Assembly: GCA_029259605.1 (NCBI GenBank) | Contig: JAJDEV010000115.1 | Location: 20,596-84,595 of the forward strand | Source of the DNA: Planctomycetota bacterium | Lineage (GTDB): Bacteria > Planctomycetota > UBA1135 > GCA-002686595 | Direction: 5' to 3' | Length of the DNA stretch: 64,000 bases | Part shown: positions 26,221-34,600 of the stretch, piece by piece | Position numbering within the stretch: position 1 is the first letter of the stretch | How the letters are laid out: each line of letters opens with the position of its first letter | Made by a program: the position numbers and the translations under genes | Notes under the pieces: generated by a model | The model's input: only the letters and a program-made list of their open reading frames with translations | Databases searched by the model: none | Told to the model about the DNA's origin: nothing

Positions 26221-26509
26221 TTCCAGCTCGGCGGCCTCGGGCTCGCGGCAGCGGGGCGAACTCCTGGGGTTCCACGCGTTGCGCTCGGCGCGACCCATCC
26301 GGACGCACGCTGGGCTGCTTCAAGGTCGAAGCGGTCGAACAGCGCAGCGTGCGGACCTCCGCCTCCACCTCCGCGGGGCCGTGGTCGTGCGTGTCGTCCC
26401 ACGGCACGAGCGCGAGGAGCGCCGGCGGGGCTGCGCCCGTCGCGTCCTCGATCGCGGCCGATCCGTCGTGCGCGCCCGAGTGCGGGGAGGCGTCCCGCGT
26501 CGCGCTCAT
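26186..26509 (-). CDS. Small hypothetical ORF coupled to the preceding DUF6930-like gene
   Basis: 107 aa. Its ATG at 26509 overlaps the stop of the 749-aa gene (ATGA), a strong sign that it is or was translated as the next gene in that operon. The first ~50 residues (AIEDATGAAPPALLALVPWDDTHDHGPAEVEAEVRT) look protein-like. The Arg/Pro-rich remainder looks like read-through into junction DNA shared with the remnant at 26086-26220. It may be the 5' end of a truncated gene. Confidence 0.4.
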   Translation of the reverse strand: MSATRDASPHSGAHDGSAAIEDATGAAPPALLALVPWDDTHDHGPAEVEAEVRTLRCSTASTLKQPSVRPDGSRRAQRVEPQEFAPLPRARGRRAGMHRASGSSCAR

Positions 26510-28755
26510 TCCGCGGGGGCGAGGCCGAGCTCCCGCAGGAGCTCCGCGCGCGGCACTTCGATCGGGCCGTAGGGCGAGCCGATCGGCGACATGGTGTTCA
26601 CGAGCAGCGCGACGCGGCGGCGGCCGTCGGCGGTCTTGCACGCCTCGCGCGGCGTGAGGTCGCCGAGCGCCGGGACGCGCTCGTCGGGCCAGCGCAGGCA
26701 GCGCTCGCGCGCGAACTCCCTGAGGGACTCGAGGGCGTCCGGCGTCGGAGGCTCGGGCGGCGGGCCGGGCAGGCGATCGTCGAGCGGCACCGCCGCGGAG
26801 TCGGTCGCGTGGCTCGTCGCGCGCTCGAAGCGCACACCCGGCACGGCGTCGAGCCATTCGCGCGCACGCTCGAGACGACGGCGCGCGTTCACTTCGACGA
26901 CGAGCCGGTCGTCCAGGAGCTCGAGGCGGGCGAGCACGGTTCGCTCGCCCGTATCGGACGGCGCGGACAACCAGGTCCAATCTCCCTCGACGTCGTCGTG
27001 GTCGACGTCCTCGCGCTTCGCGAGCGCGCGCTCCAGCGCCTTCGGCTCCGCGACGCGGAACGTGGCCGTGCTCGGCTCGAAGGGGTCGCCGTCGGTGTTC
27101 GTCAGCACGGGCGGGCGCCGCCGGCGGTCCCGGGCCCAGGACCAGAGTTGCCCCAAGAGGTGCGCGTCCGAACGCAGGCCTTCGGGCGAGAGCTCGGCGC
27201 CCGCGCGTTCCAGCGCCTGCAACGCGTCGCGGACGTCGTGCCCCGCGAGCGGCGGACCGGCGATCGCCGAAAAGGTCCAGCCTCCGTCGTGCGGGACGTG
27301 GAGCAGGCGCAGGGGAAGGTAGAGGCCTTCGCGAGCGCCGCTCGACAGAGCGCGATCGTGCAGCGTGTACCGCCGGCCGGAGAGCACGTCCGTCACCTCG
27401 ATCGCGACGCCGGGCTCGCACGCGTCGACACGGTAGATGGAGACCTCCGCGTCCCGGCGCGCCTCGAGCAGCACGCGCTCGTCCGGATCGAGGCGCTTGC
27501 GCGTGAGGCGTCGCTCGACGCGCGTCTTCGAGCGCCGCGTGGCGCGGTAGTCGGCGGCGAACCACTCGATGTAGGCACCGATGGGCGAGACGTCGCCGAG
27601 CTCCTCGAGGAACGCCTGCAGCTCCTGGTCGCTGCCGAAGAAGCGCGCGCTCGTCCGCGCCGAGTCGGCGTCGAGCGTCTCCTCGCTCAGGGACTTCGCG
27701 ACGCGCCGGTCCGCGTCCTTCCAGCGCGCGAGGGGGCTCGATGCGACCTCGTCCTCCGCCTCCTCGACCGCCATCTCTCCGATCGCGGCGGCGATGTCCC
27801 GCGCTTGCGAGGAGTCGGGGTCGAGCGAGCTCTTGACGTCGAGCGCGGCCAGCCCGGAGGCCAGGGCGGCGTGCAGGCGCCCGTCGGCGATCACGACTTC
27901 GCGCGGCAGGCCGAACTCGCGGAAGGCGCCCGTGAGCATCTCGCTCACGGGGGCCAGGTCGTCGCCGAGCGTGATCGTGTTCGCGATCACCAGGCCGCGA
28001 CGTTCCTCGGCCACGAACACGCCGAAGACGGCGCGCTCGTCGCCCTCGATCCCGCCGGGCATGGAAACGAGCGCGAGGCACCAGCGCTGGTCGCTGCGCG
28101 GCAGGTCGCCGAGGTCGCGCGGGAGCGCCAGGAGCGGCGGAAGGTCGTGGAGGAGCACGTCCTTCGGCCAGGGGATGCGGCGCGCGGTCACGCTCGGCCG
28201 CTTCGGCGCGCCGCCGATCTCGAGTTCGAGCACTTCGCTCGGCGGCTCGCCCGAAGCGAGGATCGGGATCGGGTGCAGTTCGCCCGCGTCGTGCGCGGCC
28301 AGCACGCCGCGCAGCGCCCACAGCACCGTGCGCAGCTCCGGCCGCCGCGCCGGTCGCGCGAGTTCGAAGGCCGGCTTGGCGAACACGACCGGCATCGCAC
28401 GCTCGCGACTCGGGCTGAGTCCCGCGGCGAGCACCAGCCGCCGAAACTCGTCGGCGATCTCCGCCCAGGCAGCGAACGAAACGGAGAGGTAGTTGCGCTC
28501 GTGCTCCGCGCTCTCCAGCTCGTAGCCGAGCGTGAGTTGCGCCATGTCCGCGAGGGCACCCGCGCCGGTGAACATGGCGAGTCCGAACTCCTCGCCCGCC
28601 TGCCCCATGACACTGACGGCCAGCGGGAACTCCTCGTCCGGAACGCGCAGCGAGAAGAACGCGTCGCCCGGGACCTCGCGCCACAGCCGGCGACGGTAGA
28701 ACTCGAGCGCGGTCTCGACGACGTCGCGGGCGAGGCGATCGCGGCGTTCGGGCAT
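26506..28755 (-). CDS. Large soluble protein with MbcA/ParS/Xre-like C-terminal domain (DUF6930/SEC-C family)
   Basis: 749 aa; function not known. The N-terminal two-thirds contain regions resembling proteins annotated DUF6930/plasmid-pRiA4b-like (FPLAVSVMGQAGEEFGLAMF; HLPPLLALPRDLGDLPRSDQ-like text near residue 205). The C-terminus (LRWPDERVPALGDLTPREACKTADGRRRVALLV, ~690-722) matches the antitoxin Xre/MbcA/ParS toxin-binding fold found at the end of many SEC-C metal-binding proteins. The SEC-C motif itself is missing here, but a fossil of one lies at 29400-29534. No membrane segment or signal peptide is seen. The gene lies between two DUF3427 tail remnants. Confidence 0.6.
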   Translation of the reverse strand: MPERRDRLARDVVETALEFYRRRLWREVPGDAFFSLRVPDEEFPLAVSVMGQAGEEFGLAMFTGAGALADMAQLTLGYELESAEHERNYLSVSFAAWAEIADEFRRLVLAAGLSPSRERAMPVVFAKPAFELARPARRPELRTVLWALRGVLAAHDAGELHPIPILASGEPPSEVLELEIGGAPKRPSVTARRIPWPKDVLLHDLPPLLALPRDLGDLPRSDQRWCLALVSMPGGIEGDERAVFGVFVAEERRGLVIANTITLGDDLAPVSEMLTGAFREFGLPREVVIADGRLHAALASGLAALDVKSSLDPDSSQARDIAAAIGEMAVEEAEDEVASSPLARWKDADRRVAKSLSEETLDADSARTSARFFGSDQELQAFLEELGDVSPIGAYIEWFAADYRATRRSKTRVERRLTRKRLDPDERVLLEARRDAEVSIYRVDACEPGVAIEVTDVLSGRRYTLHDRALSSGAREGLYLPLRLLHVPHDGGWTFSAIAGPPLAGHDVRDALQALERAGAELSPEGLRSDAHLLGQLWSWARDRRRRPPVLTNTDGDPFEPSTATFRVAEPKALERALAKREDVDHDDVEGDWTWLSAPSDTGERTVLARLELLDDRLVVEVNARRRLERAREWLDAVPGVRFERATSHATDSAAVPLDDRLPGPPPEPPTPDALESLREFARERCLRWPDERVPALGDLTPREACKTADGRRRVALLVNTMSPIGSPYGPIEVPRAELLRELGLAPAE

Positions 28756-28833
28756 GGGGGAGAGTCTAACTTCGATCGCTCGTGCCCGGCGAGGACCTGG
28801 CGCCCCGCGTCGAGGGCCGGTCGCCCCGTCGTG

Positions 28834-28860
28834 CTTGCAATCCGGAGTCGTGGGTTCGAC
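28834..28860 (+). repeat. tRNA-like 3'-half remnant abutting DUF3427 tail copy 2
   Basis: The segment reads like an anticodon loop (CTTGCAA) followed by TCCGGA and the T-arm start GTCGTGGGTTCGAC. Thirteen consecutive bases, GTCGTGGGTTCGA, are identical to tRNA-Arg at 13273-13285. No 5' tRNA half precedes it. It directly joins the stop codon of the helicase-tail remnant, in the same arrangement as at 24631-24660. Confidence 0.4.
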
Positions 28861-29391
28861 TCACGCGACCGCCGCCGCGAAGGACGCGTACAGATCCCCC
28901 GAAAGCGCGTGCTCCAACCGCCAAGTCACCGCCATCGGCCGCTCCCCCCGATGCTCCACATACCTCGCCGGCCCAAGGAACCAGAACGCCCGCTCATCCG
29001 TCCGCAACCGCGCGAACAGCATGACGCTGCTCCCCATCGCCACGTGCTTCTGATACCGCACCCCCGTCTCCGAATCCGCACGCGTTGCCGACTGGCTCTC
29101 CCAGTGGATCAGCTCGCGGCTGATGGCGTAGTCGCGGTAGCGCGTCGTCGGTGAGAACTGGCCGCTCGTCTTGTCGAGCGTGAAGGCGAACAGGTCCGCC
29201 GCGGCTTCCTCCGCCCAATACACGCCCGATTGCCACGGCGCGACCTTGGCGCCGCTGCCGACGCCGAAGCCGGCCAGGATCTCGAGGCGCGTGTAGCGAC
29301 CGTGGACTTGGAGCGGGACGCCCTGTTGCTCGGCGAGCGCGGTGTGGACGTGGTCGGTGCGAGTGGCGAGCACGTCGAGGAGGTCGAGCAG
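28861..29391 (-). pseudogene. DUF3427 helicase C-terminal remnant, copy 2 (last 176 codons)
   Basis: This 531-bp segment aligns without gaps to 31696-32226, the 3' end of the intact DUF3427 helicase. By eye there are under 20 differences, nearly half of them within the first 40 bp next to the stop codon. It keeps the full DUF3427 reading (RYTRLEILAGFGVGSG ... FLGPARYVEHRGERPM). It has no start or helicase core: homology stops at 29391 and the frame runs into unrelated sequence carrying a SEC-C fossil. It is a recent partial duplication at the far side of the cassette 29752-31269. Confidence 0.9.
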
Positions 29392-29399
29392 CAGATCGG

Positions 29400-29534
29400 G
29401 GGGGCGGTGTGGCTCAGCAGGACGCGAAAGCGGAAGTGGGCGCGCTTCGGCTCCGCTTGCGCCGCCCTGGGGCCTTCCGCTTCCTTCTTCTGGCAGCAGC
29501 GCTTGAACTTGCGCGCGCGTCCACAGAGACAAGG
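29400..29534 (-). pseudogene. SEC-C zinc-motif gene fossil
   Basis: On the minus strand, directly after an in-frame TAA, the sequence reads PCLCGRARKFKRCCQKKEAE. This is a SEC-C metal-binding motif (CxCGxxxKFKxCC). It is only ~45 codons long, lacks a start and runs into the helicase-tail remnant, so it is a broken gene end. SEC-C motifs often accompany the MbcA/ParS-type C-terminus seen in the 26506-28755 protein, so it may be a lost piece of that kind of gene. Confidence 0.55.
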
Positions 29535-29589
29535 TTAGTTGCGACCGGTGGTTCGAGCGCGTTGCGTCGGCGCAGCATAGCGGACCGGC

Positions 29590-29620
29590 GATCGCGGATT
29601 CGAATCCGGCGGGGCGCGCC
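29590..29620 (+). repeat. tRNA-like T-arm/acceptor remnant
   Basis: CGCGGATTCGAATCCGG followed by CGGGGCG resembles a tRNA T-arm and 3' acceptor strand. It shares about 23 of 31 positions by eye with tRNA-Arg 13272-13302. No D-arm or 5' half is present. It lies between the SEC-C fossil and the next cassette, at a junction, as do the other tRNA-like fragments. Confidence 0.3.
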
Positions 29621-29751
29621 GGCGATGGCGGGAGCCGAACGCACGAGCTCCCCCCTCCTCCTCGCACCATTGGAAAGAGCCCGCGCAAGCGCTTCAGGAC
29701 GTCCTCCCGTGGCTCTGCCGGGGATTATCACCCTGATGCAGGGAAGCCTAG

Positions 29752-30540
29752 TTGCCAAGACCGGGGAAGGCTAGGCTGCCGTACGTGGAAGAACTCCATG
29801 ACGGGCGGTCCGGGTGGCGGTCGTTGGCGAGTCTGCGCCGCGTGTGGCGTTGGTTCAGTGACACAATGACCATCGTGGGACTTGGCGGAGTGTCAGACGA
29901 CGTGGGTGTCTGGCAAACTTGGAACCCGTTTCCCGGCGGAGTGTTCGCTTGGCTCCTGATCGTTGTCGGGGTCGCTCTCGCCAGGACGGGCCTCGACTAC
30001 TGGAGCAATCTCTTCCGTCGCCTCAGAGCGCGCTTGACGCAGGCTTCATTCCGGCTAGAAGCACCGGTCTTCTGTTCTCAGTTCACGCCCCATACGAGGG
30101 ATCTGGACGAGACCCCCGCCCGCATCGGGTTGACATTCATAGTCGTCAACCTCTCGACCGAACCCGTAGCCTTCGACGATCGAGTGCGCGGCTACTTCGT
30201 CGTCAACCGAACTGAGTCGATCCACGGGCTTTCCCTAAAGGGTCCGAGAGAACTCGCGCCGCTTGGGCATTCGACGATTACCCTGTGCGCGCAGATCGAC
30301 GAGGGGTTGGCCGGTGCGATTCGATCAGCAAGAGACAGCGAGCCGAAGAATCGCTTGGAATTCACAGAGATGGCCTCGATATCGCTTCAGCATGTCGAAG
30401 TCAGCGTGAAGTCCAAGGAAGGCAGGGGTGTGCTCGCCCTACCCCCGGAGCTCCGCATTCGGGACGGCTGGTGGGCTCAAGTCGTATGCTCAGCTGACAT
30501 CCGCGCGGCAATGGGCGGAGCCTCAACCGAGATTCGGTAG
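29752..30540 (+). CDS. Hypothetical membrane-anchored protein, partner of a HEPN-like gene
   Basis: 262 aa from a TTG with AGGGAAG at good spacing (a GTG at 29785 is an alternative). One clear membrane helix lies at residues ~63-80 (VFAWLLIVVGVALARTG), followed by a basic stretch (WSNLFRRLRARLTQ). The C-terminal ~170 residues are beta-rich (RIGLTFIVVNLSTEPVAFDDRVRGYFVVN). No catalytic motif is recognised. It lies 9 bp upstream of the HEPN-like gene in one operon. Codon use is less G+C-biased than in the flanking core genes, as expected for cargo. It could be the membrane sensor or the target-side component of a two-gene defence unit; this is inference. Confidence 0.55.
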   Translation: MPRPGKARLPYVEELHDGRSGWRSLASLRRVWRWFSDTMTIVGLGGVSDDVGVWQTWNPFPGGVFAWLLIVVGVALARTGLDYWSNLFRRLRARLTQASFRLEAPVFCSQFTPHTRDLDETPARIGLTFIVVNLSTEPVAFDDRVRGYFVVNRTESIHGLSLKGPRELAPLGHSTITLCAQIDEGLAGAIRSARDSEPKNRLEFTEMASISLQHVEVSVKSKEGRGVLALPPELRIRDGWWAQVVCSADIRAAMGGASTEIR

Positions 30541-30549
30541 GAGCGATTC

Positions 30550-31269
30550 GTGAAGAGGGACGGAGACGATTTCCAGCGCGATATCCTGGCCTCGGGGACT
30601 GGAGGCAAGCGCAGCTACCTCTCTCAGCAGCATCTTTGGTCGGCTGAGCTGCTTGCTCGGAAGGCCCAGGAGTTGGAAGACGGAGCCACGCAGCCCGATC
30701 CGCCCTTGAAGCCCAACCGGGATCACCGGGCATTTGTGATCGGGTCCGTGCTGAGTTCGGTTGCTTACCTTGAAGCTTCGATCAATGAGCTCTTTGGTGA
30801 TGCCGTGGATGGCGGCGATGGTCAGCGCCAGCTTGATACGGATACTGTTGCGCGTTTGGCCCGAGTGTGGGGGATAGGCAACGAACGCGCCCGCATGTTG
30901 GACAAGTACGAGCTGGCACTTTTCGCGGCTGGGAAGCCTCCTCTGGACCGAGGCAATGCAACGTACGGCAACGCTAAGGGCGTCGTAGCACTCCGCAACG
31001 CACTCGTTCACTATTCTCCTGAATGGCACTACTTCGGCGAAGCAGGGCCGCAGCCGCCGCAGGAGCGACATCGGCTGGAGAAGACCTTGGGAGGGAAGTT
31101 CACTCCGAATTGCCTCGCCGATTCGCTCTTGCCGTTCTTCCCCGATAAGTGCCTTGGTGGCGGTTGTGCACGGTGGTCGATCGAATCCGGCAAGGCATTC
31201 TATGAAGACTTTCGCCAGAAGATCGGTCTTCCACCGGAGCGCGCTTCGGAGCTTCTCGAATGGCAGTAG
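30550..31269 (+). CDS. HEPN-like protein (putative RNase)
   Basis: 239 aa from a GTG with GGAG seven bases upstream. It is predicted all-helical. An N-terminal helix HRAFVIGSVLSSVAYLEASINELF (~57-80) and the motif GVVALRNALVHYSPEWHYF (~141-159) contain RNxxxH with the Arg-Asn and His of HEPN RNases. This layout is like other ~240-aa HEPN/RloC-neighbour proteins. It is the second gene of the cassette between DUF3427 tail copies 2 and 3. If catalytic, it would cleave RNA under control of the upstream membrane protein; toxin function is not shown. Confidence 0.6.
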   Translation: MKRDGDDFQRDILASGTGGKRSYLSQQHLWSAELLARKAQELEDGATQPDPPLKPNRDHRAFVIGSVLSSVAYLEASINELFGDAVDGGDGQRQLDTDTVARLARVWGIGNERARMLDKYELALFAAGKPPLDRGNATYGNAKGVVALRNALVHYSPEWHYFGEAGPQPPQERHRLEKTLGGKFTPNCLADSLLPFFPDKCLGGGCARWSIESGKAFYEDFRQKIGLPPERASELLEWQ

Positions 31270-31274
31270 AAGTC

Positions 31275-31433
31275 CTACCCGACCAGCGTCTCGTAGGTCA
31301 TCACGTCGGAGGACATGAGCACGACGAGCGTGTCCCGGAAGAGGTACGGTTCACCCTCGACCTGGAACGGCCGGCGCACGCCGCGCGTGACGACGGCCAG
31401 GTCGTGCGCGGGATCGCCGCGCTCAGCTAGGAG
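31275..31433 (-). pseudogene. 3' gene fragment (conserved-looking C-terminus)
   Basis: On the minus strand the frame reads ERGDPAHDLAVVTRGVRRPF followed by QVEGEPYLFRDTLVVLMS and SDVMTYETLVG, then a stop. Composition is normal for a protein C-terminus, but upstream codons (above ~31433) turn into Arg-rich shadow sequence and there is no start. It is converging debris between the HEPN gene and the barrel fragment. Family not recognised. Confidence 0.35.
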
Positions 31434-31669
31434 CGACCGACGAGGAGAATGGACACGCGCTTCGCGCCGGTTTTCGGTTCCGAGCAAACGAGAGACTGGA
31501 ACTGAACGGCGGATTCGGTGTCGACGACATCGACGATTCCGAGTCTGGCTTCGATGGCGGGGCGGTTGTTGCATTGAGCGAAGTGATAAGCGGAACGATC
31601 GGCGTGAGCGTGTCGGACGACGCAACAGCGCTCACCTTCGGACTCCGGATCTACTTCGGATCGGACTAG
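31421..31669 (+). pseudogene. 3' fragment of an outer-membrane beta-barrel-like gene
   Basis: The plus-strand frame reads NGHALRAGFRFRANERLELN, then GGFGVDDIDDSESGF and ends ALTFGLRIYFGSD with TAG. Alternating hydrophobic/polar strands and the aromatic C-terminal strand are typical of porin-like barrels. There is no start: the frame degenerates upstream of ~31421, where the opposite-strand fragment begins. It is the leftover of a gene cut by recombination immediately beside the intact helicase 3' end. Confidence 0.4.
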
Positions 31670-31695
31670 GAGCCAAAGGGTTCCGTCGGTTCGGT

Positions 31696-34600
31696 TCACG
31701 CGACAGCTGCTGCGAACGACGCAAACAGGTCCCCCGAAAGCGCGTGCTCCAACCGCCAAGTCACCGCCATCGGCCGCTCCCCCCGATGCTCCACATACGT
31801 CGCCGGCCCAAGGAACCAGAACGCCCGCTCATCCGTCCGCAACCGCGCGAACAGCATCACACTGCTCCCCATCGCCACGTGCTTCTGATACCGCACCCCC
31901 GTCTCCGAATCCGCACGCGTTGCCGACTGGCTCTCCCAGTGGATCAGCTCGCGGCTGATCGCGTAGTCGCGGTAGCGCGTCGTCGGTGAGAACTGGCCGC
32001 TCGTCTTGTCGAGCGTGAAGGCGAACAGGTCCGCCGCGGCTTCCTCCGCCCAGTACACACCCGATTGCCACGGCGCGACCTTGGCGCCGCTGCCGACGCC
32101 GAAGCCGGCCAGGATCTCGAGGCGCGTGTAGCGACCGTGGACTTGGAGCGGGACGCCCGGTTGCTCGGCGAGCGCGGTGTGGACGTGGTCGGTTCGAGTG
32201 GCGAGCACGTCGAGGAGGTCGAGCAGCTCGGCTCGGACTTGGGGGTGCTGCCAGATCAAGCGCGCGCCGTCAGCGAGCGTCGTGTCCTTGCTGACCGCTT
32301 TGTTGGTGACCGATGCGACCAGCATGCGGAGGAGGCGCCGATCGTGCTCGGACATCGCGCTCGGGTCGGGCGCCTCGCGTTCGCGCAGGAACGCTCGGAA
32401 CGCGTCGATGCGCACCTCGTCGTCGACGTGCAGCAAGCGACCGCACGCGCGCCGCAGCTGATCTTCGTGGGAACCCGCTGCCGCCACCGAGAGCCCCGCC
32501 TCCTCGCGCAGCTTCGTCCAACCGCGGTTGCCCTTGTAGACGTCCTCGAGCTCGAGGTCGCTCGCTCCCAAGAACGCGGCCAAGCTCACATCGCCGCCGT
32601 CCGCGCTCTGCGCGATGAGCCGCAGCTCCTCCGCCTTCGCCGCCCAACGACTCGGCACGGCGTCGCGGATGTTGTCGAGCACGATCTTGCTGGCGACCGG
32701 ATCGAGCTCCATGTGGCAACCCGCCGGCAGGAACGGGAAGCCGCCTTCGATCTGATCGATCAACTCGTTGCGGCTGCCGCCGAGCAAGGCGCGCATGCGG
32801 CGGTCGAAGCGGAACTCCTTGCGGTGGTGGCCGACGAAGTCGAGCACGGTGCACGCGGTCTTGCCCTTGCTGCGCCGGAGTCCGCGGCCGAGCTGTTGCA
32901 GGAAGAGCGTCGCGCTGTCGGTCGGTCGCAGGAGGAGGAGCGTGTCGACGGTCGGGACGTCGATGCCTTCGTTGAAGAGGTCGACGGAGAAGACGACTTG
33001 GATCGTGCGATCGGCCAGGTCGCGTAGCGCGGCGCGGCGCTCGTCGGCCGGGCTGTCGCCCCACACCGCAACCGCGGCGACGCCCGCCTCTTGGAAGACG
33101 CGCGCCATGAAGCGGGCGTGGTCGACGCTCACGCAGAAGCCGAGGACGCGCATGCGCCCCGCGGCCTCGGCGTGGTCGATCAGGTGCTTGAGCACGAGCC
33201 GCGCCCAACTGTCGTTCGCGGTCAGCACGTTGGACAAGCCCTCGGTGTCGTACCCGCGCCCGCGTTTCCACGGCACCTCGCGCAGGTCCACGCCATCGTG
33301 GATGCCGTAATAGAGGAAGGGAGCGAGCCTCTGCTGATGGATCGCGTCCCACAGGCGCAGCTCGGCGGCGATGCGGTCGTCGAACCAGCCGAGGATGGGC
33401 AGGCCGTCGCTGCGCTCGGGTGTGGCGGTGAGGCCGAGCAGCTCGCACGGCTGCACGTGGTCGAGGAGCGCGCGGTAGGAAGGCGCGGCGGCGTGGTGGA
33501 ACTCGTCGACGATGACGACGTCGAAGTGATCGGCGGGCAGGTCGGCCAGGTTCGCGGCGTTGAGGCTCTGGATCGAGGCGAAGACGTGCTCGAAGCGCGT
33601 GGGCTTGTGGCCGTCGACCCACAGCTCGCCGAAGGCGTGGTCGCGGATCGCGTGGCGGAAGGTCGCGCAGCTCTGCGACAGGATCTCCTTGCGATGCGCG
33701 ACGAACAGGAGCCGCGCGCGGGGCAGCCGATCGCGCAGGCGCAAGTAGTCGAGCGCGGCCATGACCGTCTTGCCCGTGCCGGTGGCGGAGACGAGCAGGT
33801 TGCGGTGGTGTCCCTGCGAGCGCGAGAGCTCGATCTGTTCGAGCAGGCGCTCCTGGAACGGCTCGGCGCGCAGCTCGACCGGGCTGAGGTAGATCTGCGG
33901 CCCGCCGTCGTCGGTGCGCTTCGTGTTCTCGAGGAACTCCTCGGCGTCGTAGGGCACGAAGTCGCCGCCGTTCCAATAGCTCTCGAACACGGCCGCGACC
34001 TTCTCGATGACGTCGGGGTTGCGCGCGCCGGAGACACGGACGTTCCACTCGAGCCCGGTGACCTGGGCCGAGTGCGTGAGGTTCGACGAGCCGATGTACG
34101 CGGTCGAGAAGCCAGAGTCGCGGTGGAAGAGCCACGCCTTCGCGTGCAGGCGAGTGAGGCTCGTGTCGTAGGACACGCGGACGTCGGCACCCGCTGAGAT
34201 CAATTCGTCGAGCGCGGCGGCTTCGGTCGAACCGGTGTACGTCGTGGTCAGGACGCGGACCGGGCGGCCGGCACCGCAATGCTTGCGGAGCGCTTTGCGC
34301 AAGGGACCGATGCCGGTGCGTCGAATGAACGCCATGACGACGTCGATGCGATCCGCCGACTCGACTTCGGTGCGAATCTGGTGCCCGACACGGGGTTCGC
34401 CGGGGGAGTTCGTGAGGAGCGTGGTGTCTAGGAGGGGGATGTCAGGCGCCTTGATCGCTTCGGCTTCACCCTTGGGGTTGCGCGCTGCGACCGCCTGAAG
34501 CACCTCGGCCGACTCCCTCGGCGCTTCGTCGCCCGCGTTGGCGTTGGGAAGCGCCGCGTCGATCTGCTGAATCAAGTCACGCGCGAGCTCGATCCCCAGG

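Noticed and set aside
25975..29154. Long plus-strand frame opposite the 26506-28755 gene
   Set aside because: Arg/Gly-rich composition with no motifs; it is the complement of the real minus-strand gene and helicase tail.
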